A stretch of 64,000 nucleotides of DNA from Vibrio barjaei (GTDB lineage: Bacteria; Pseudomonadota; Gammaproteobacteria; Enterobacterales; Vibrionaceae): contig NZ_LQXO02000009.1 of the NCBI RefSeq assembly GCF_001639065.2, positions 310,001 through 374,000 on the forward strand. Reading direction: 5' to 3'. Position numbers and translations under genes: made by a program. This document shows positions 29,331 to 38,399 of this stretch, in pieces. How positions within the stretch are numbered: the first letter of the stretch is position 1; each line of letters starts with the position of its first letter. The notes under the pieces are model-generated. The model had not been told where the DNA came from. It did not search any database and worked only from the letters and a program-made list of their open reading frames with translations.

Positions 29331-32141
29331 ATGCACAATGGTGTGATGAAGGCATGGCTCGAGTCTTCACACTTGGCAGGCGCCAATGCAACGTACGTAG
29401 AAGACCTCTACGAACTGTATCTAAGTGATCCCGATCAGGTAAGTGAGGAGTGGAGACGTGTTTTTGAAGGGTTGCCTGTGCAACCTGACGATGTGGTTGA
29501 ACAACCGCATTCACGTGTCCGTGATTACTTCCGACGACTCGCTCAAGAAACAAAGCATTCAAGTGTTCAAGTAAGTGACCCCGAGGTCGATGCTAAACAA
29601 GTTAAAGTACTGCAGCTAATCAACGCTTACCGCTTCCGCGGTCACCAAGCTGCTAACCTAGATCCGCTGGGTTTATGGAAACGTCCGATTGTTGAAGAGC
29701 TGGAACCTGCTTTCCACTCTCTTACTGAAGATGATTTAGATGAGACATTTAATGTTGGCTCTTTTGCTATTGGGCAAGAAAGCATGACATTACGTGATCT
29801 CCACAAGGCGCTGCAAAAAACCTATTGTGGCTCCGTTGGTGCAGAATACATGCACATGACCAACACCGCACAAAAACGTTGGATCCAGCAGCGTTTAGAA
29901 TCAGTAGTCGGTCAACCCTCCTTTGATATTGAACATAAACACACTTTCCTTGAAGAACTGACTGCTGCGGAAGGTCTTGAGCGCTATTTAGGCGCGAAGT
30001 TCCCAGGCGCGAAGCGTTTCTCTCTAGAAGGTGGTGACGCCCTTATTCCAATGACTAAAGAACTTATCCGCCATGCTGGTAGCAAGGGGATGCGTGAAGT
30101 TGTGATTGGTATGGCGCACCGTGGTCGTTTGAACATGCTGGTCAACGTCTTGGGTAAGAAACCACAAGACTTGTTTGATGAGTTTGCTGGTAAGCATGAC
30201 GAAACATGGGGTACTGGTGATGTTAAGTACCACCAAGGATTCTCTGCTGACTTTGCAACGCCTGGTGGAGATGTGCATTTAGCTCTAGCATTTAACCCAT
30301 CTCACCTTGAGATCGTTAACCCAGTAGTTATTGGTTCTGTGCGTGCTCGTCAAGATCGCTTAGGCGATAAAGATGGTCGTTCGGTACTGCCTATTACCAT
30401 CCACGGTGACTCTGCAATTGCGGGTCAAGGTGTGGTTGCTGAAACGTTCAACATGTCCCAAGCACGAGGCTTCCGAGTCGGTGGTACGGTTCGAATTGTT
30501 GTGAATAACCAAGTAGGCTTTACTACTTCAAACCCACATGACATGCGCTCTACGATGTACTGTACAGACATCTCTAAGATGGTACAGGCACCTATATTCC
30601 ATGTTAATGCTGATGATCCTGAAGCCGTTGCATTTGTTACTCAAATCGCATTGGACTTCAGAAATGAGTTTGCGAAAGATGTGGTCATTGACTTAGTTTG
30701 TTACCGTCGCCACGGCCATAACGAAGCAGATGAACCAAATGCCACTCAGCCATTGATGTACCAGAAAATCAAGAAACACCCAACTCCACGTAAGTTGTAT
30801 GCCGATGTGCTTATCGAGCGTGAAGAGAGTGATATTGAAACTGCGACTCAAATGATCAATGAATATCGTGATGCATTGGATAGAGGCGAAGTGGTATGTA
30901 AAGAATGGCGTCCTATGGCTCTGCACTCAGTCGACTGGTCTCCATATATGGACCGAGAGTGGGACGAAACATGGGCAAGTGAAGTGAAGACAGAGCGTCT
31001 TATTGAGCTTGGTCAACGTCTTGGCCAGTATCCAGATAGCCATAAATTGCAAAGCCGAGTAAATAAACTCTACAACGATCGCGCTGCTATGATGAGTGGT
31101 GAAAAAATGATCGATTGGGGTATGGCTGAAACCCTAGCGTACGCCACACTTCTGGATGATGGAAAACGTATTCGTATTTCTGGTCAAGATTCAGGCCGAG
31201 GAACCTTCTTCCACAGACATTCGGTTCTGCATAATCAAGATGATGCAAGTACTTATATTCCTCTAGCTAACCTGCACGACAAACAGGGACCTTTCCAAGT
31301 CTTTGACTCCGTACTGTCTGAAGAAGCAGTACTGGCATTTGAATACGGTTATGCTACAGCGGAACCAAGCGGCCTAACCATTTGGGAAGCGCAATTTGGT
31401 GATTTCGCTAACGGTGCACAAGTTGTCATCGATCAGTTCATATCTTCTGGTGAACAAAAGTGGGGGCGTTTGTGTGGTCTAACTATGCTATTGCCACACG
31501 GTTATGAAGGCCAAGGCCCAGAACACTCTTCGGCAAGACTGGAGCGTTATTTGCAGCTTTGTGCTGAACAAAACATGCAAGTGGTAATCCCATCTACGCC
31601 AGCTCAGGTCTATCACATGATTCGTCGTCAAGTGGTTCGCCCGATGCGCAGACCGCTTATCGTAATGTCGCCAAAATCGCTACTAAGACATCCACTGTGT
31701 ACTTCAACTATTGAAGAGCTTGCACAAGGTACGTTTGAGCCTGCGATCGGGGAAATTGATGATATCGCTCCAGAGAACGTGAAACGTGTCGTTTTCTGTT
31801 CAGGTAAAGTTTACTTTGACTTACTTGAGCAGCGTCGTAACAACGACCAAGATGACGTTGCTATCGTTCGTATTGAGCAGTTGTACCCATTCCCAATGGA
31901 TGACGTAAGAGCGAAGATTGCTGCTTATACCAACGCTAAAGACTTTGTGTGGTGTCAAGAAGAGCCTCAAAACCAAGGTGCTTGGTATTCGAGCCAACAT
32001 AACTTCCGTGCGGCAATCCCTGTAGGAGCAGAGCTGAACTATGCTGGCCGACCAGCATCAGCATCTCCGGCAGTAGGTTATATGTCAGTACACTTAAAAC
32101 AACAGAAAGCGTTAATTTCAGACGCGTTGACTCTAGATTAA
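29331..32141 (+). CDS. sucA: 2-oxoglutarate dehydrogenase E1 component
   Basis: ThDP-dependent decarboxylase of the 2-oxoglutarate dehydrogenase complex. The 936-residue protein begins with the E2-binding segment (AWLESSHLAGANATYVEDLY). It contains RFSLEGGDALIPM, GMAHRGRLNMLVNVLG, the ThDP motif region ITIHGDSAIAGQGVV through NNQVGFTTS, and the C-terminal transketolase half (SGQDSGRGTFFHRHSVLH; LLPHGYEGQGPEHSS). Length is normal. 28 bases before sucB. Confidence 0.97.
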   Translation: MHNGVMKAWLESSHLAGANATYVEDLYELYLSDPDQVSEEWRRVFEGLPVQPDDVVEQPHSRVRDYFRRLAQETKHSSVQVSDPEVDAKQVKVLQLINAYRFRGHQAANLDPLGLWKRPIVEELEPAFHSLTEDDLDETFNVGSFAIGQESMTLRDLHKALQKTYCGSVGAEYMHMTNTAQKRWIQQRLESVVGQPSFDIEHKHTFLEELTAAEGLERYLGAKFPGAKRFSLEGGDALIPMTKELIRHAGSKGMREVVIGMAHRGRLNMLVNVLGKKPQDLFDEFAGKHDETWGTGDVKYHQGFSADFATPGGDVHLALAFNPSHLEIVNPVVIGSVRARQDRLGDKDGRSVLPITIHGDSAIAGQGVVAETFNMSQARGFRVGGTVRIVVNNQVGFTTSNPHDMRSTMYCTDISKMVQAPIFHVNADDPEAVAFVTQIALDFRNEFAKDVVIDLVCYRRHGHNEADEPNATQPLMYQKIKKHPTPRKLYADVLIEREESDIETATQMINEYRDALDRGEVVCKEWRPMALHSVDWSPYMDREWDETWASEVKTERLIELGQRLGQYPDSHKLQSRVNKLYNDRAAMMSGEKMIDWGMAETLAYATLLDDGKRIRISGQDSGRGTFFHRHSVLHNQDDASTYIPLANLHDKQGPFQVFDSVLSEEAVLAFEYGYATAEPSGLTIWEAQFGDFANGAQVVIDQFISSGEQKWGRLCGLTMLLPHGYEGQGPEHSSARLERYLQLCAEQNMQVVIPSTPAQVYHMIRRQVVRPMRRPLIVMSPKSLLRHPLCTSTIEELAQGTFEPAIGEIDDIAPENVKRVVFCSGKVYFDLLEQRRNNDQDDVAIVRIEQLYPFPMDDVRAKIAAYTNAKDFVWCQEEPQNQGAWYSSQHNFRAAIPVGAELNYAGRPASASPAVGYMSVHLKQQKALISDALTLD

Positions 32142-32169
32142 GAACTAGAAGTAAAAGGAAGACACAGAT

Positions 32170-33375
32170 ATGACAATTGAAATTCTGGTTCCAGACTTAC
32201 CTGAATCAGTTGCAGACGCGACAGTCGCAACTTGGCATAAAAAACCAGGCGAAGCGGTAGCGCGTGATGAAGTTATCGTTGATATCGAAACCGATAAAGT
32301 AGTTCTAGAAGTACCGGCTCCTGATGCGGGTGTTCTAGAGGAAATTATTGAAGAAGAAGGTGCAACGGTACTTTCTAAACAGCTAATCGCTAAGCTTAAG
32401 CCAGGCGCTGTCGCGGGTGAGCCAACTAGCGATACGACTGACTCTACGGAAGCTTCTCCAGATAAGCGCCACAAAGCGTCGCTAACAGAAGAATCTAATG
32501 ATGCATTGAGCCCTGCGGTTCGTCGCTTATTAGCTGAGAATGATTTGACGGCAAATGATGTGACAGGCACTGGTGTTGGTGGTCGTATCACACGTGAAGA
32601 TATTGAAGCGCACCTAGCGGCAGCCAAAGCGGCACCTAAAGCGGAAGCTGAAGTAGCTGTGGCTCCTGTGCTTGCTCGTAGCCAGAAGCGTGTTCCGATG
32701 ACGCGCCTGCGTAAGCGTGTTGCTGAGCGTTTGCTAGAAGCGAAGAACAGTACGGCGATGCTGACAACATTTAACGAAGTGAACATGAAACCTATCATGG
32801 ACCTTCGTAAGCAGTACAAAGACCAATTCGAAGAGCGTCATGGTACACGTTTAGGTTTCATGTCTTTCTATGTGAAAGCAGTAACAGAAGCATTGAAGCG
32901 TTACCCTGAAGTTAACGCGTCGATTGATGGCGATGATATTGTGTATCACAACTACTTTGACATCAGCATGGCCGTCTCCACTCCTCGTGGGTTGGTTACG
33001 CCGGTACTTAAAGATTGTGACACTTTAGGTTTTGCTGACATCGAGAAAGGTATCAAAGAGCTAGCGATTAAAGGTCGTGACGGTAAGCTAACTGTTGAAG
33101 AGTTGACAGGTGGTAACTTTACTATCACAAACGGCGGTGTCTTTGGTTCTCTTATGTCTACGCCGATCATCAACCCTCCTCAGGCTGCTATCTTGGGTAT
33201 GCACAAAATCCAAGATCGCCCAATGGCGGTGGACGGCAAAGTAGAAATTTTGCCGATGATGTACCTAGCTCTGTCTTATGATCACCGTTTAATCGATGGT
33301 CGTGAATCCGTAGGCTTCTTGGTAACCATCAAGGAACTACTGGAAGATCCAGCACGCTTGCTACTTGATGTGTAA
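32170..33375 (+). CDS. sucB: Dihydrolipoyl succinyltransferase (E2) of 2-oxoglutarate dehydrogenase
   Basis: The core E2 enzyme. One N-terminal lipoyl domain has the modified lysine K43 in [10 protein letters not shown], a peripheral subunit-binding domain occupies about residues 113-150 ([13 protein letters not shown]), and the catalytic acyltransferase domain contains [16 protein letters not shown] with the active-site His and Asp. 401 residues. A structured 182-base intercistronic region separates it from sucC. Confidence 0.97.
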   Translation: MTIEILVPDLPESVADATVATWHKKPGEAVARDEVIVDIETDKVVLEVPAPDAGVLEEIIEEEGATVLSKQLIAKLKPGAVAGEPTSDTTDSTEASPDKRHKASLTEESNDALSPAVRRLLAENDLTANDVTGTGVGGRITREDIEAHLAAAKAAPKAEAEVAVAPVLARSQKRVPMTRLRKRVAERLLEAKNSTAMLTTFNEVNMKPIMDLRKQYKDQFEERHGTRLGFMSFYVKAVTEALKRYPEVNASIDGDDIVYHNYFDISMAVSTPRGLVTPVLKDCDTLGFADIEKGIKELAIKGRDGKLTVEELTGGNFTITNGGVFGSLMSTPIINPPQAAILGMHKIQDRPMAVDGKVEILPMMYLALSYDHRLIDGRESVGFLVTIKELLEDPARLLLDV

Positions 33376-33386
33376 TTAAGCGTTGT

Positions 33387-33450
33387 TTTTATTTTGGACG
33401 TATAGACGTCTAAAATAAAAGGAGCTAGACTTGCTCACGCCTAGCTCCTT
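33387..33450 (+). other. Tandem hairpins in the sucB-sucC spacer
   Basis: First stem: 15 bp (33387-33401 with 33406-33420, one G-T pair, 4-base loop). Immediately after it, GGAGCTAG (33421-33428) pairs with CTAGCTCC (33441-33448). Smaller dyads follow (ACCG-ATA-CCGGT near 33500 and TCCC-TCA-GGGA near 33530). No T-run follows the second stem. Probable mRNA processing or differential-expression element within sucABCD. Confidence 0.65.
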
Positions 33451-33557
33451 AGTAAGCCCTTAAGGCGACTCTAACGAGTACTCCTACAGACGTATAACCG
33501 ATACCGGTTTTATGGAAATAAAAAATCCCTCAGGGATATAACAAATGGAATCGCACA

Positions 33558-34724
33558 ATGAATTTGCATGAATATCAAGCCAAACAGCTGTTTGCAGAAT
33601 TCGGATTGCCTGTACCAGAAGGCTACGCATGTGACACCCCACAAGAAGCGTTCGAAGCCGCTGGTCGTATCAGTACTGAAAAGAAAGTAGTCAAATGTCA
33701 GGTTCACGCTGGTGGCCGCGGTAAAGCGGGCGGCGTTGAACTTCACGATACCAAAGACGGTGTTAAAGAGTTTGCTCAAAAGTGGCTAGGCAAAAACCTA
33801 GTGACTTACCAAACAGACGCCAATGGTCAGCCAGTTACAAAAATCCTAGTAGAAGAAGCATCAAATATCGCTAACGAGCTGTACCTTGGTGCAGTCGTTG
33901 ATCGCGCTTCACGTCGTATCGTTTTCATGGCATCAACAGAAGGTGGTGTGGAAATTGAGAAAGTAGCAGAAGAGACACCTGAACTGATTCATAAAGCAGC
34001 AATCGATCCATTGGTTGGTCCTCAAGCTTACCAAGGCCGCGAGCTTGCATTTAAGTTGGGTCTTGAAGGCGATCAAATCAAACAATTTGTGAAGATCTTT
34101 ATGGGTCTTGGCAACATGTTTGCACAGTACGACCTCGCCCTACTGGAAATCAACCCTCTTGTTATTACTGGCGAAGGCAACCTATTGTGTCTGGATGGTA
34201 AGATCAATATCGATTCAAACGCGCTTTACCGCCAACCTAAGCTTCGTGAAATGCACGATCCTTCACAAGAAGACGAGCGCGAAGCACATGCCGCACAGTG
34301 GGAGCTAAACTACGTAGCTCTTGATGGAAGCATCGGTTGTATGGTTAACGGTGCAGGCCTAGCGATGGGTACTATGGACATCGTAAACCTTCACGGTGGT
34401 CAACCTGCGAACTTCCTAGATGTTGGCGGCGGCGCGACAAAAGAGCGTGTTACAGAAGCATTTAAAATCATCCTATCTGACAGCAATGTAAAAGCTGTAT
34501 TGGTAAATATCTTCGGCGGTATTGTACGTTGTGATCTAATTGCAGACGGTATCATCGGTGCGGTTGAAGAAGTAGGTGTTGAAGTCCCTGTAGTTGTTCG
34601 ACTTGAAGGTAACAATGCGCCTCTAGGCTCAAAGAAACTAGCAGAAAGTGGTCTTAATATCATTGCTGCAAACTCGCTAACAGAAGCAGCGGAAAAAGTA
34701 GTTGCTGCAGCGGAGGGCAAATAA
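33558..34724 (+). CDS. sucC: Succinyl-CoA synthetase beta subunit
   Basis: A 388-residue ADP-forming beta subunit: ATP-grasp N-terminal domain ([36 protein letters not shown]), Mg-binding [11 protein letters not shown], and the C-terminal CoA-ligase domain with [13 protein letters not shown] and the subunit interface. It converts succinyl-CoA to succinate with nucleotide phosphorylation. Its stop codon overlaps the sucD ATG by one base. Confidence 0.98.
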   Translation: MNLHEYQAKQLFAEFGLPVPEGYACDTPQEAFEAAGRISTEKKVVKCQVHAGGRGKAGGVELHDTKDGVKEFAQKWLGKNLVTYQTDANGQPVTKILVEEASNIANELYLGAVVDRASRRIVFMASTEGGVEIEKVAEETPELIHKAAIDPLVGPQAYQGRELAFKLGLEGDQIKQFVKIFMGLGNMFAQYDLALLEINPLVITGEGNLLCLDGKINIDSNALYRQPKLREMHDPSQEDEREAHAAQWELNYVALDGSIGCMVNGAGLAMGTMDIVNLHGGQPANFLDVGGGATKERVTEAFKIILSDSNVKAVLVNIFGGIVRCDLIADGIIGAVEEVGVEVPVVVRLEGNNAPLGSKKLAESGLNIIAANSLTEAAEKVVAAAEGK

Positions 34725-35596
34725 TGTCTGTACTAATTAATAAAGATACAAAAGTTATCTGCCAAGGTTTCACTGGTGGTCAAGGTACGTTCCACTCAGA
34801 ACAAGCGATTGAATACGGAACACAAATGGTTGGTGGTGTATCTCCGGGTAAAGGTGGTCAAACTCACCTAGGTTTACCTGTATTTAACACTGTGCGTGAA
34901 GCTGTTGAAGAAACGGGTGCAACAGCATCTGTGATCTACGTTCCTGCACCATTCTGTAAAGATGCGATCCTTGAAGCTATCGATGCAGGTATCAAGCTTA
35001 TCGTAACTATTACAGAAGGCATTCCGACCCTTGACCTCCTTGATGTAAAAGTACGTCTCGATGAAGCCGGCGTGGTGATGATTGGTCCAAACTGTCCGGG
35101 CGTTATCACTCCTGATGAGTGCAAAATTGGTATCATGCCTGGTCACATCCACAAGAAAGGCAAAGTGGGTATTGTTTCTCGTTCAGGAACACTGACGTAT
35201 GAAGCGGTAAAACAGACGACTGATGAAGGCTTTGGTCAGTCTACTTGTGTCGGTATCGGTGGTGACCCAATACCTGGTTCTAACTTTATCGACATTCTTA
35301 AGCTGTTTGAACAAGATCCAGAGACTGAAGCGATCGTAATGATCGGTGAAATCGGTGGTACGGCAGAGGAAGAAGCGGCGGCGTTTATTAAAGATAACGT
35401 CACGAAGCCAGTAGTGTCTTACATTGCTGGTGTTACAGCTCCTCCAGGTAAACGTATGGGCCATGCTGGTGCGATTATCTCTGGTGGTAAAGGTACCGCT
35501 GAAGACAAGTTTGCAGCATTAGAAGCAGCAGGCGTTAAAACGGTTAAGAGCCTAGCCGATATCGGTAAAGGTCTGCGTGAAATTACTGGTTGGTAA
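34724..35596 (+). CDS. sucD: Succinyl-CoA synthetase alpha subunit
   Basis: A 290-residue alpha subunit: Rossmann CoA-binding domain ([31 protein letters not shown]), [19 protein letters not shown], and the phosphorylated histidine H247 in [13 protein letters not shown]. Last gene of sdhCDAB-sucABCD; a strong terminator follows. Confidence 0.98.
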   Translation: MSVLINKDTKVICQGFTGGQGTFHSEQAIEYGTQMVGGVSPGKGGQTHLGLPVFNTVREAVEETGATASVIYVPAPFCKDAILEAIDAGIKLIVTITEGIPTLDLLDVKVRLDEAGVVMIGPNCPGVITPDECKIGIMPGHIHKKGKVGIVSRSGTLTYEAVKQTTDEGFGQSTCVGIGGDPIPGSNFIDILKLFEQDPETEAIVMIGEIGGTAEEEAAAFIKDNVTKPVVSYIAGVTAPPGKRMGHAGAIISGGKGTAEDKFAALEAAGVKTVKSLADIGKGLREITGW

Positions 35597-35606
35597 TTCG
35601 ACGTAT

Positions 35607-35645
35607 AAAAAAAGCCCCTGCCTTGAAAAAGGCAGGGGCTTTTTT
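35607..35645. terminator. Strong bidirectional terminator sucD/znuB
   Basis: AAGCCCCTGCCTT-GAAA-AAGGCAGGGGCTT with A-tract and T-tract on either side, serving both convergent genes. A partial echo of the arm (GCAGGGGCTT) recurs at 35648-35657. Confidence 0.95.
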
Positions 35646-35673
35646 GTGCAGGGGCTTACATTGTATTGACGGG

Positions 35674-36459
35674 TTAAGCTCTCGATGGAACCAACTGTGC
35701 CAGTAAGAAAAAGCTTGCGGCACTGATGACCACCGATGGGCCAGCCGGTGTGTCATAAAACCAAGATAAACTCAGGCCACAAAATACTGAGATGATGCCA
35801 ATAAACGAAGCGGTGATTGCCATCTGCTCTGGTGTCACGGTAAATTTTCTCGCTGTCGCAGCGGGAATGATCAATAGCGACGTCATGATTAACGCGCCAA
35901 CGAATTTCATACCTATAGCGATAACTAACCCGACCATTAACATAATGATAAGACGCATTAGGTCTACATTGACGCCTTCAACTGCGGCTAGATCCTCATT
36001 AACCGTGGTAGAGAGCAGTGGTCGCCAAAAGACGAACAGCAAGGCGCCTATGACTGCCACTCCAGCATAGATATACACTAAGTCAGTTGGCGATACCGCA
36101 AGCAAATCACCAAACAAATAACTCATCAAGTCTACTCGGATGTTATCCAAGAAGCTGACGGCAACTAAACCTAACGACAATGCACTGTGCGCGAGAATAC
36201 CGAGCAGTGTATCTGTGGCAACCAGTCGTTGTTTCTGCAAGGTCACTAAGATAATAGCTAAAGCCATGCAGCAGACAATCAGGGCTAAATAGAGATTGAT
36301 ATCCAGTAGAAAACCCAATGCGAGCCCCATTAGTGAAGCATGGGCCAGTGTATCGCCAAAATAGGCCATACGACGCCATACGACAAATGAGCCAAGAGGT
36401 CCGGCAATTAAAGCAATACCTATACCTGCGATAATAGAAGGTAGTAAGAACTCAATCAT
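35674..36459 (-). CDS. znuB: Zinc ABC transporter permease
   Basis: A 261-residue polytopic membrane permease of the ABC-3 family ([59 protein letters not shown]). It forms the channel for zinc delivered by ZnuA, with ZnuC as the ATPase. The ATG at 36459 overlaps the znuC stop (ATGA), which supports it over the longer frame to 36489. Confidence 0.95.
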   Translation of the reverse strand: MIEFLLPSIIAGIGIALIAGPLGSFVVWRRMAYFGDTLAHASLMGLALGFLLDINLYLALIVCCMALAIILVTLQKQRLVATDTLLGILAHSALSLGLVAVSFLDNIRVDLMSYLFGDLLAVSPTDLVYIYAGVAVIGALLFVFWRPLLSTTVNEDLAAVEGVNVDLMRLIIMLMVGLVIAIGMKFVGALIMTSLLIIPAATARKFTVTPEQMAITASFIGIISVFCGLSLSWFYDTPAGPSVVISAASFFLLAQLVPSRA

Positions 36460-37238
36460 GATGTATGTCCGTGGTTGTGGTGAGCACATTGCGAAGCGTC
36501 ACCCTTCACAGGTTCACCGGACAAATCATGATGATGGTGGGTGTGCTGATGTTGATAGAAAGCGAGTGTCTCTATAGTTGCACTGCCAAACAGTGCGATA
36601 TACGACGGGTGCTGCGTGATGGTTTGCGGACTGCCTTGGCAGCAAATATGGTGATGCAAACAGATAACGTCGTCGGATTTTGCCATAACGAGATGTAAGT
36701 CATGAGAGACCATAAAAACCGCGCAGCCAAAACGGTGGCGCAATGTATCAATGAGTTCATACAGGTCAATCTGACCTTGAACATCGACGCCTTGCGCAGG
36801 CTCATCTAAAACGAGCAAGTCAGGTCTTTGTAATAGAGCGCGTGCTAGCAAGACTCGTTGATTCTCGCCGCCGGACAATTGATGCATATTACTCTTCATT
36901 AAGTGCTCTGCACCGACAAGTTTGAGTGCATCTTGTCTTTCTTGTGCGCTGTATTTTCCGGCAAGTGCAAGAAAGCGTTCCACGTTAAGTGGAAGGGTGT
37001 CATTTAACTTAAGTTTCTGAGGGACGTAACCAATTCTAAGCTTTTTGGCACGGGTAATGTTTCCCTGAAAGCGAGTTTGCAGGCCAAGCAACACTTTGAC
37101 TAGTGTCGACTTACCAGCACCGTTTGGGCCAATAAGCGTTAAAATTTGGCCTTTATTTATCGTGAGGTTTATATCGTCCAAAACCTTACGTTTACTGAAC
37201 TCAACGGTTACACCGTTCAGCTTTATCAGTTCAGTCAT
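36456..37238 (-). CDS. znuC: Zinc ABC transporter ATP-binding protein
   Basis: A 260-residue ABC ATPase: Walker [11 protein letters not shown], signature LSGGENQR, Walker [13 protein letters not shown] and switch MVSHDLH. The C-terminal tail is His-rich ([11 protein letters not shown], then CAHHNHGH), perhaps a cytosolic zinc-sensing or storage tail; a shorter His-rich tail also exists in enteric ZnuC as far as I recall. First gene of znuCB, divergent from znuA across a Zur-like operator. Confidence 0.96.
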   Translation of the reverse strand: MTELIKLNGVTVEFSKRKVLDDINLTINKGQILTLIGPNGAGKSTLVKVLLGLQTRFQGNITRAKKLRIGYVPQKLKLNDTLPLNVERFLALAGKYSAQERQDALKLVGAEHLMKSNMHQLSGGENQRVLLARALLQRPDLLVLDEPAQGVDVQGQIDLYELIDTLRHRFGCAVFMVSHDLHLVMAKSDDVICLHHHICCQGSPQTITQHPSYIALFGSATIETLAFYQHQHTHHHHDLSGEPVKGDASQCAHHNHGHTS

Positions 37239-37261
37239 GAATAGAACTCATTTGCAATTGC

Positions 37262-37284
37262 TTATTGTTATAATGTAACATTTC
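37262..37284. promoter_or_regulatory. Zur operator candidate between znuC and znuA
   Basis: The segment TGTTATAATGTAACATTTC (37266-37284) matches the right-hand part of the gammaproteobacterial Zur consensus GAAATGTTATA-N-TATAACATTTC with one mismatch; the outer left arm is poorly conserved. It lies in the 81-bp znuC/znuA spacer and can control both promoters. Confidence 0.8.
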
Positions 37285-37319
37285 GAATCATCACACGCTA
37301 GTAGACAATTAGAGGGCAC

Positions 37320-38207
37320 ATGTACCGTTACATTCCGATCTTGGCACTTACTACACTGCTTCCATTTAAATCGCAAGCATTTGAAGTACTTAATAGTATA
37401 AAACCGTTCGAGATGATTTCCCATGAACTGATTCTGGATGATCAAACGGCTTCTTCGTTGTTAAGCGCAAACGCCTCACCTCATGATTATGCCTTAAAGC
37501 CCTCTGATGTGAAAAAATTACGAAGTAGTGAACTGGTCATTTGGTTTGGTAGCGACCTGGAGAGCTTTCTTGAAAAGTCTCTTGAGGGGAAAAATAACGT
37601 GCTGGAAATTCAAACGGTTCCTGGCTTAGCGTTGAGAGAATATGGCGACGAAGATGGCCATGATCACGGTCATGAAGGACACCACCATGGTAGCTACGAC
37701 CCTCATGTATGGTTAGGGCCTGCACAATCGCGACAGGTCGCAAAAGCCATTACTGCGAAGTTAATAGAGCTCGACCCTAAAAACGAAGCCGGCTATTTGG
37801 CAAAGCTCAAAGCATTTGAGGCTAACTTAGATGCAACGGAAACGAAGATACAGCAGCAGCTCAAACCGATTCAGTCGGAAGGGTATTATGTTTTCCACGA
37901 TGCTTATGGTTACTTCGAAAGTTACTTCGACTTGAACAATCTAGGTCACTTTACGGTGAGCCCAGAACGCAAGCCTGGAGCGAAAACACTGATCTCGATT
38001 AAAACCACGCTTCGTGAGCAAAATGTGAAGTGCGTTTTCGCTGAACCGCAATATACGCCTGCCGTGATTCAATCAGTTACTCGTGGCACCAATACTTCTA
38101 TCGGAACGCTAGACCCACTGGGGACCGACATTAAAGTGGCAGATGGTAGCTATTTCACTTTTCTTGAGTCAATCTCGACCAATATCGTTGATTGTATGAC
38201 TCAATAA
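37320..38207 (+). CDS. znuA: Zinc ABC transporter periplasmic binding protein
   Basis: A 295-residue cluster A-I metal-binding protein. Signal peptide about residues 1-20 (ending KSQA). A His-rich flexible loop at 114-123 (HDHGHEGHHH) precedes DPHVWLGP with the metal-ligand His129. Further ligands are expected in SPHDYAL (His55), VFHDAYGYFE and the C-terminal TLDPLGTD. It captures periplasmic zinc for ZnuBC. Confidence 0.95.
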   Translation: MYRYIPILALTTLLPFKSQAFEVLNSIKPFEMISHELILDDQTASSLLSANASPHDYALKPSDVKKLRSSELVIWFGSDLESFLEKSLEGKNNVLEIQTVPGLALREYGDEDGHDHGHEGHHHGSYDPHVWLGPAQSRQVAKAITAKLIELDPKNEAGYLAKLKAFEANLDATETKIQQQLKPIQSEGYYVFHDAYGYFESYFDLNNLGHFTVSPERKPGAKTLISIKTTLREQNVKCVFAEPQYTPAVIQSVTRGTNTSIGTLDPLGTDIKVADGSYFTFLESISTNIVDCMTQ

Positions 38208-38359
38208 TTGATCTGTGCCAGATTAATCCTACTTGATGCTTGAGGTGTTAGTTATTTTCTGAATTTTTCGGATGATGACCATCACCTCTAGCGTGATCCA
38301 ACAATCATTTATATGAGTGAAGTCACACTATTACTTTCCCTGACTAAGTAAATCTATTA

Positions 38360-38379
38360 AATTATCGATAATTATCGAT
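38360..38379 (+). repeat. 10-bp tandem direct repeat before the sensor-regulator gene
   Basis: AATTATCGAT occurs twice in immediate succession, 21 bp before the predicted start of the regulator. Each unit contains ATCGAT, and the 10-bp period puts both copies on the same helix face, as expected of an AraC-type or dimeric operator. The rest of the 192-bp gap 38208-38399 shows nothing clear. Confidence 0.6.
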
Positions 38380-38399
38380 GCAAATTAACTAGGTTTATT

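Noticed and set aside
32145..32819. A 224-codon open frame antisense to sucB
   Set aside because: Composition is Ser/Ala/Val/Thr low complexity with no domain. It mirrors sucB codon usage and overlaps a certain gene.
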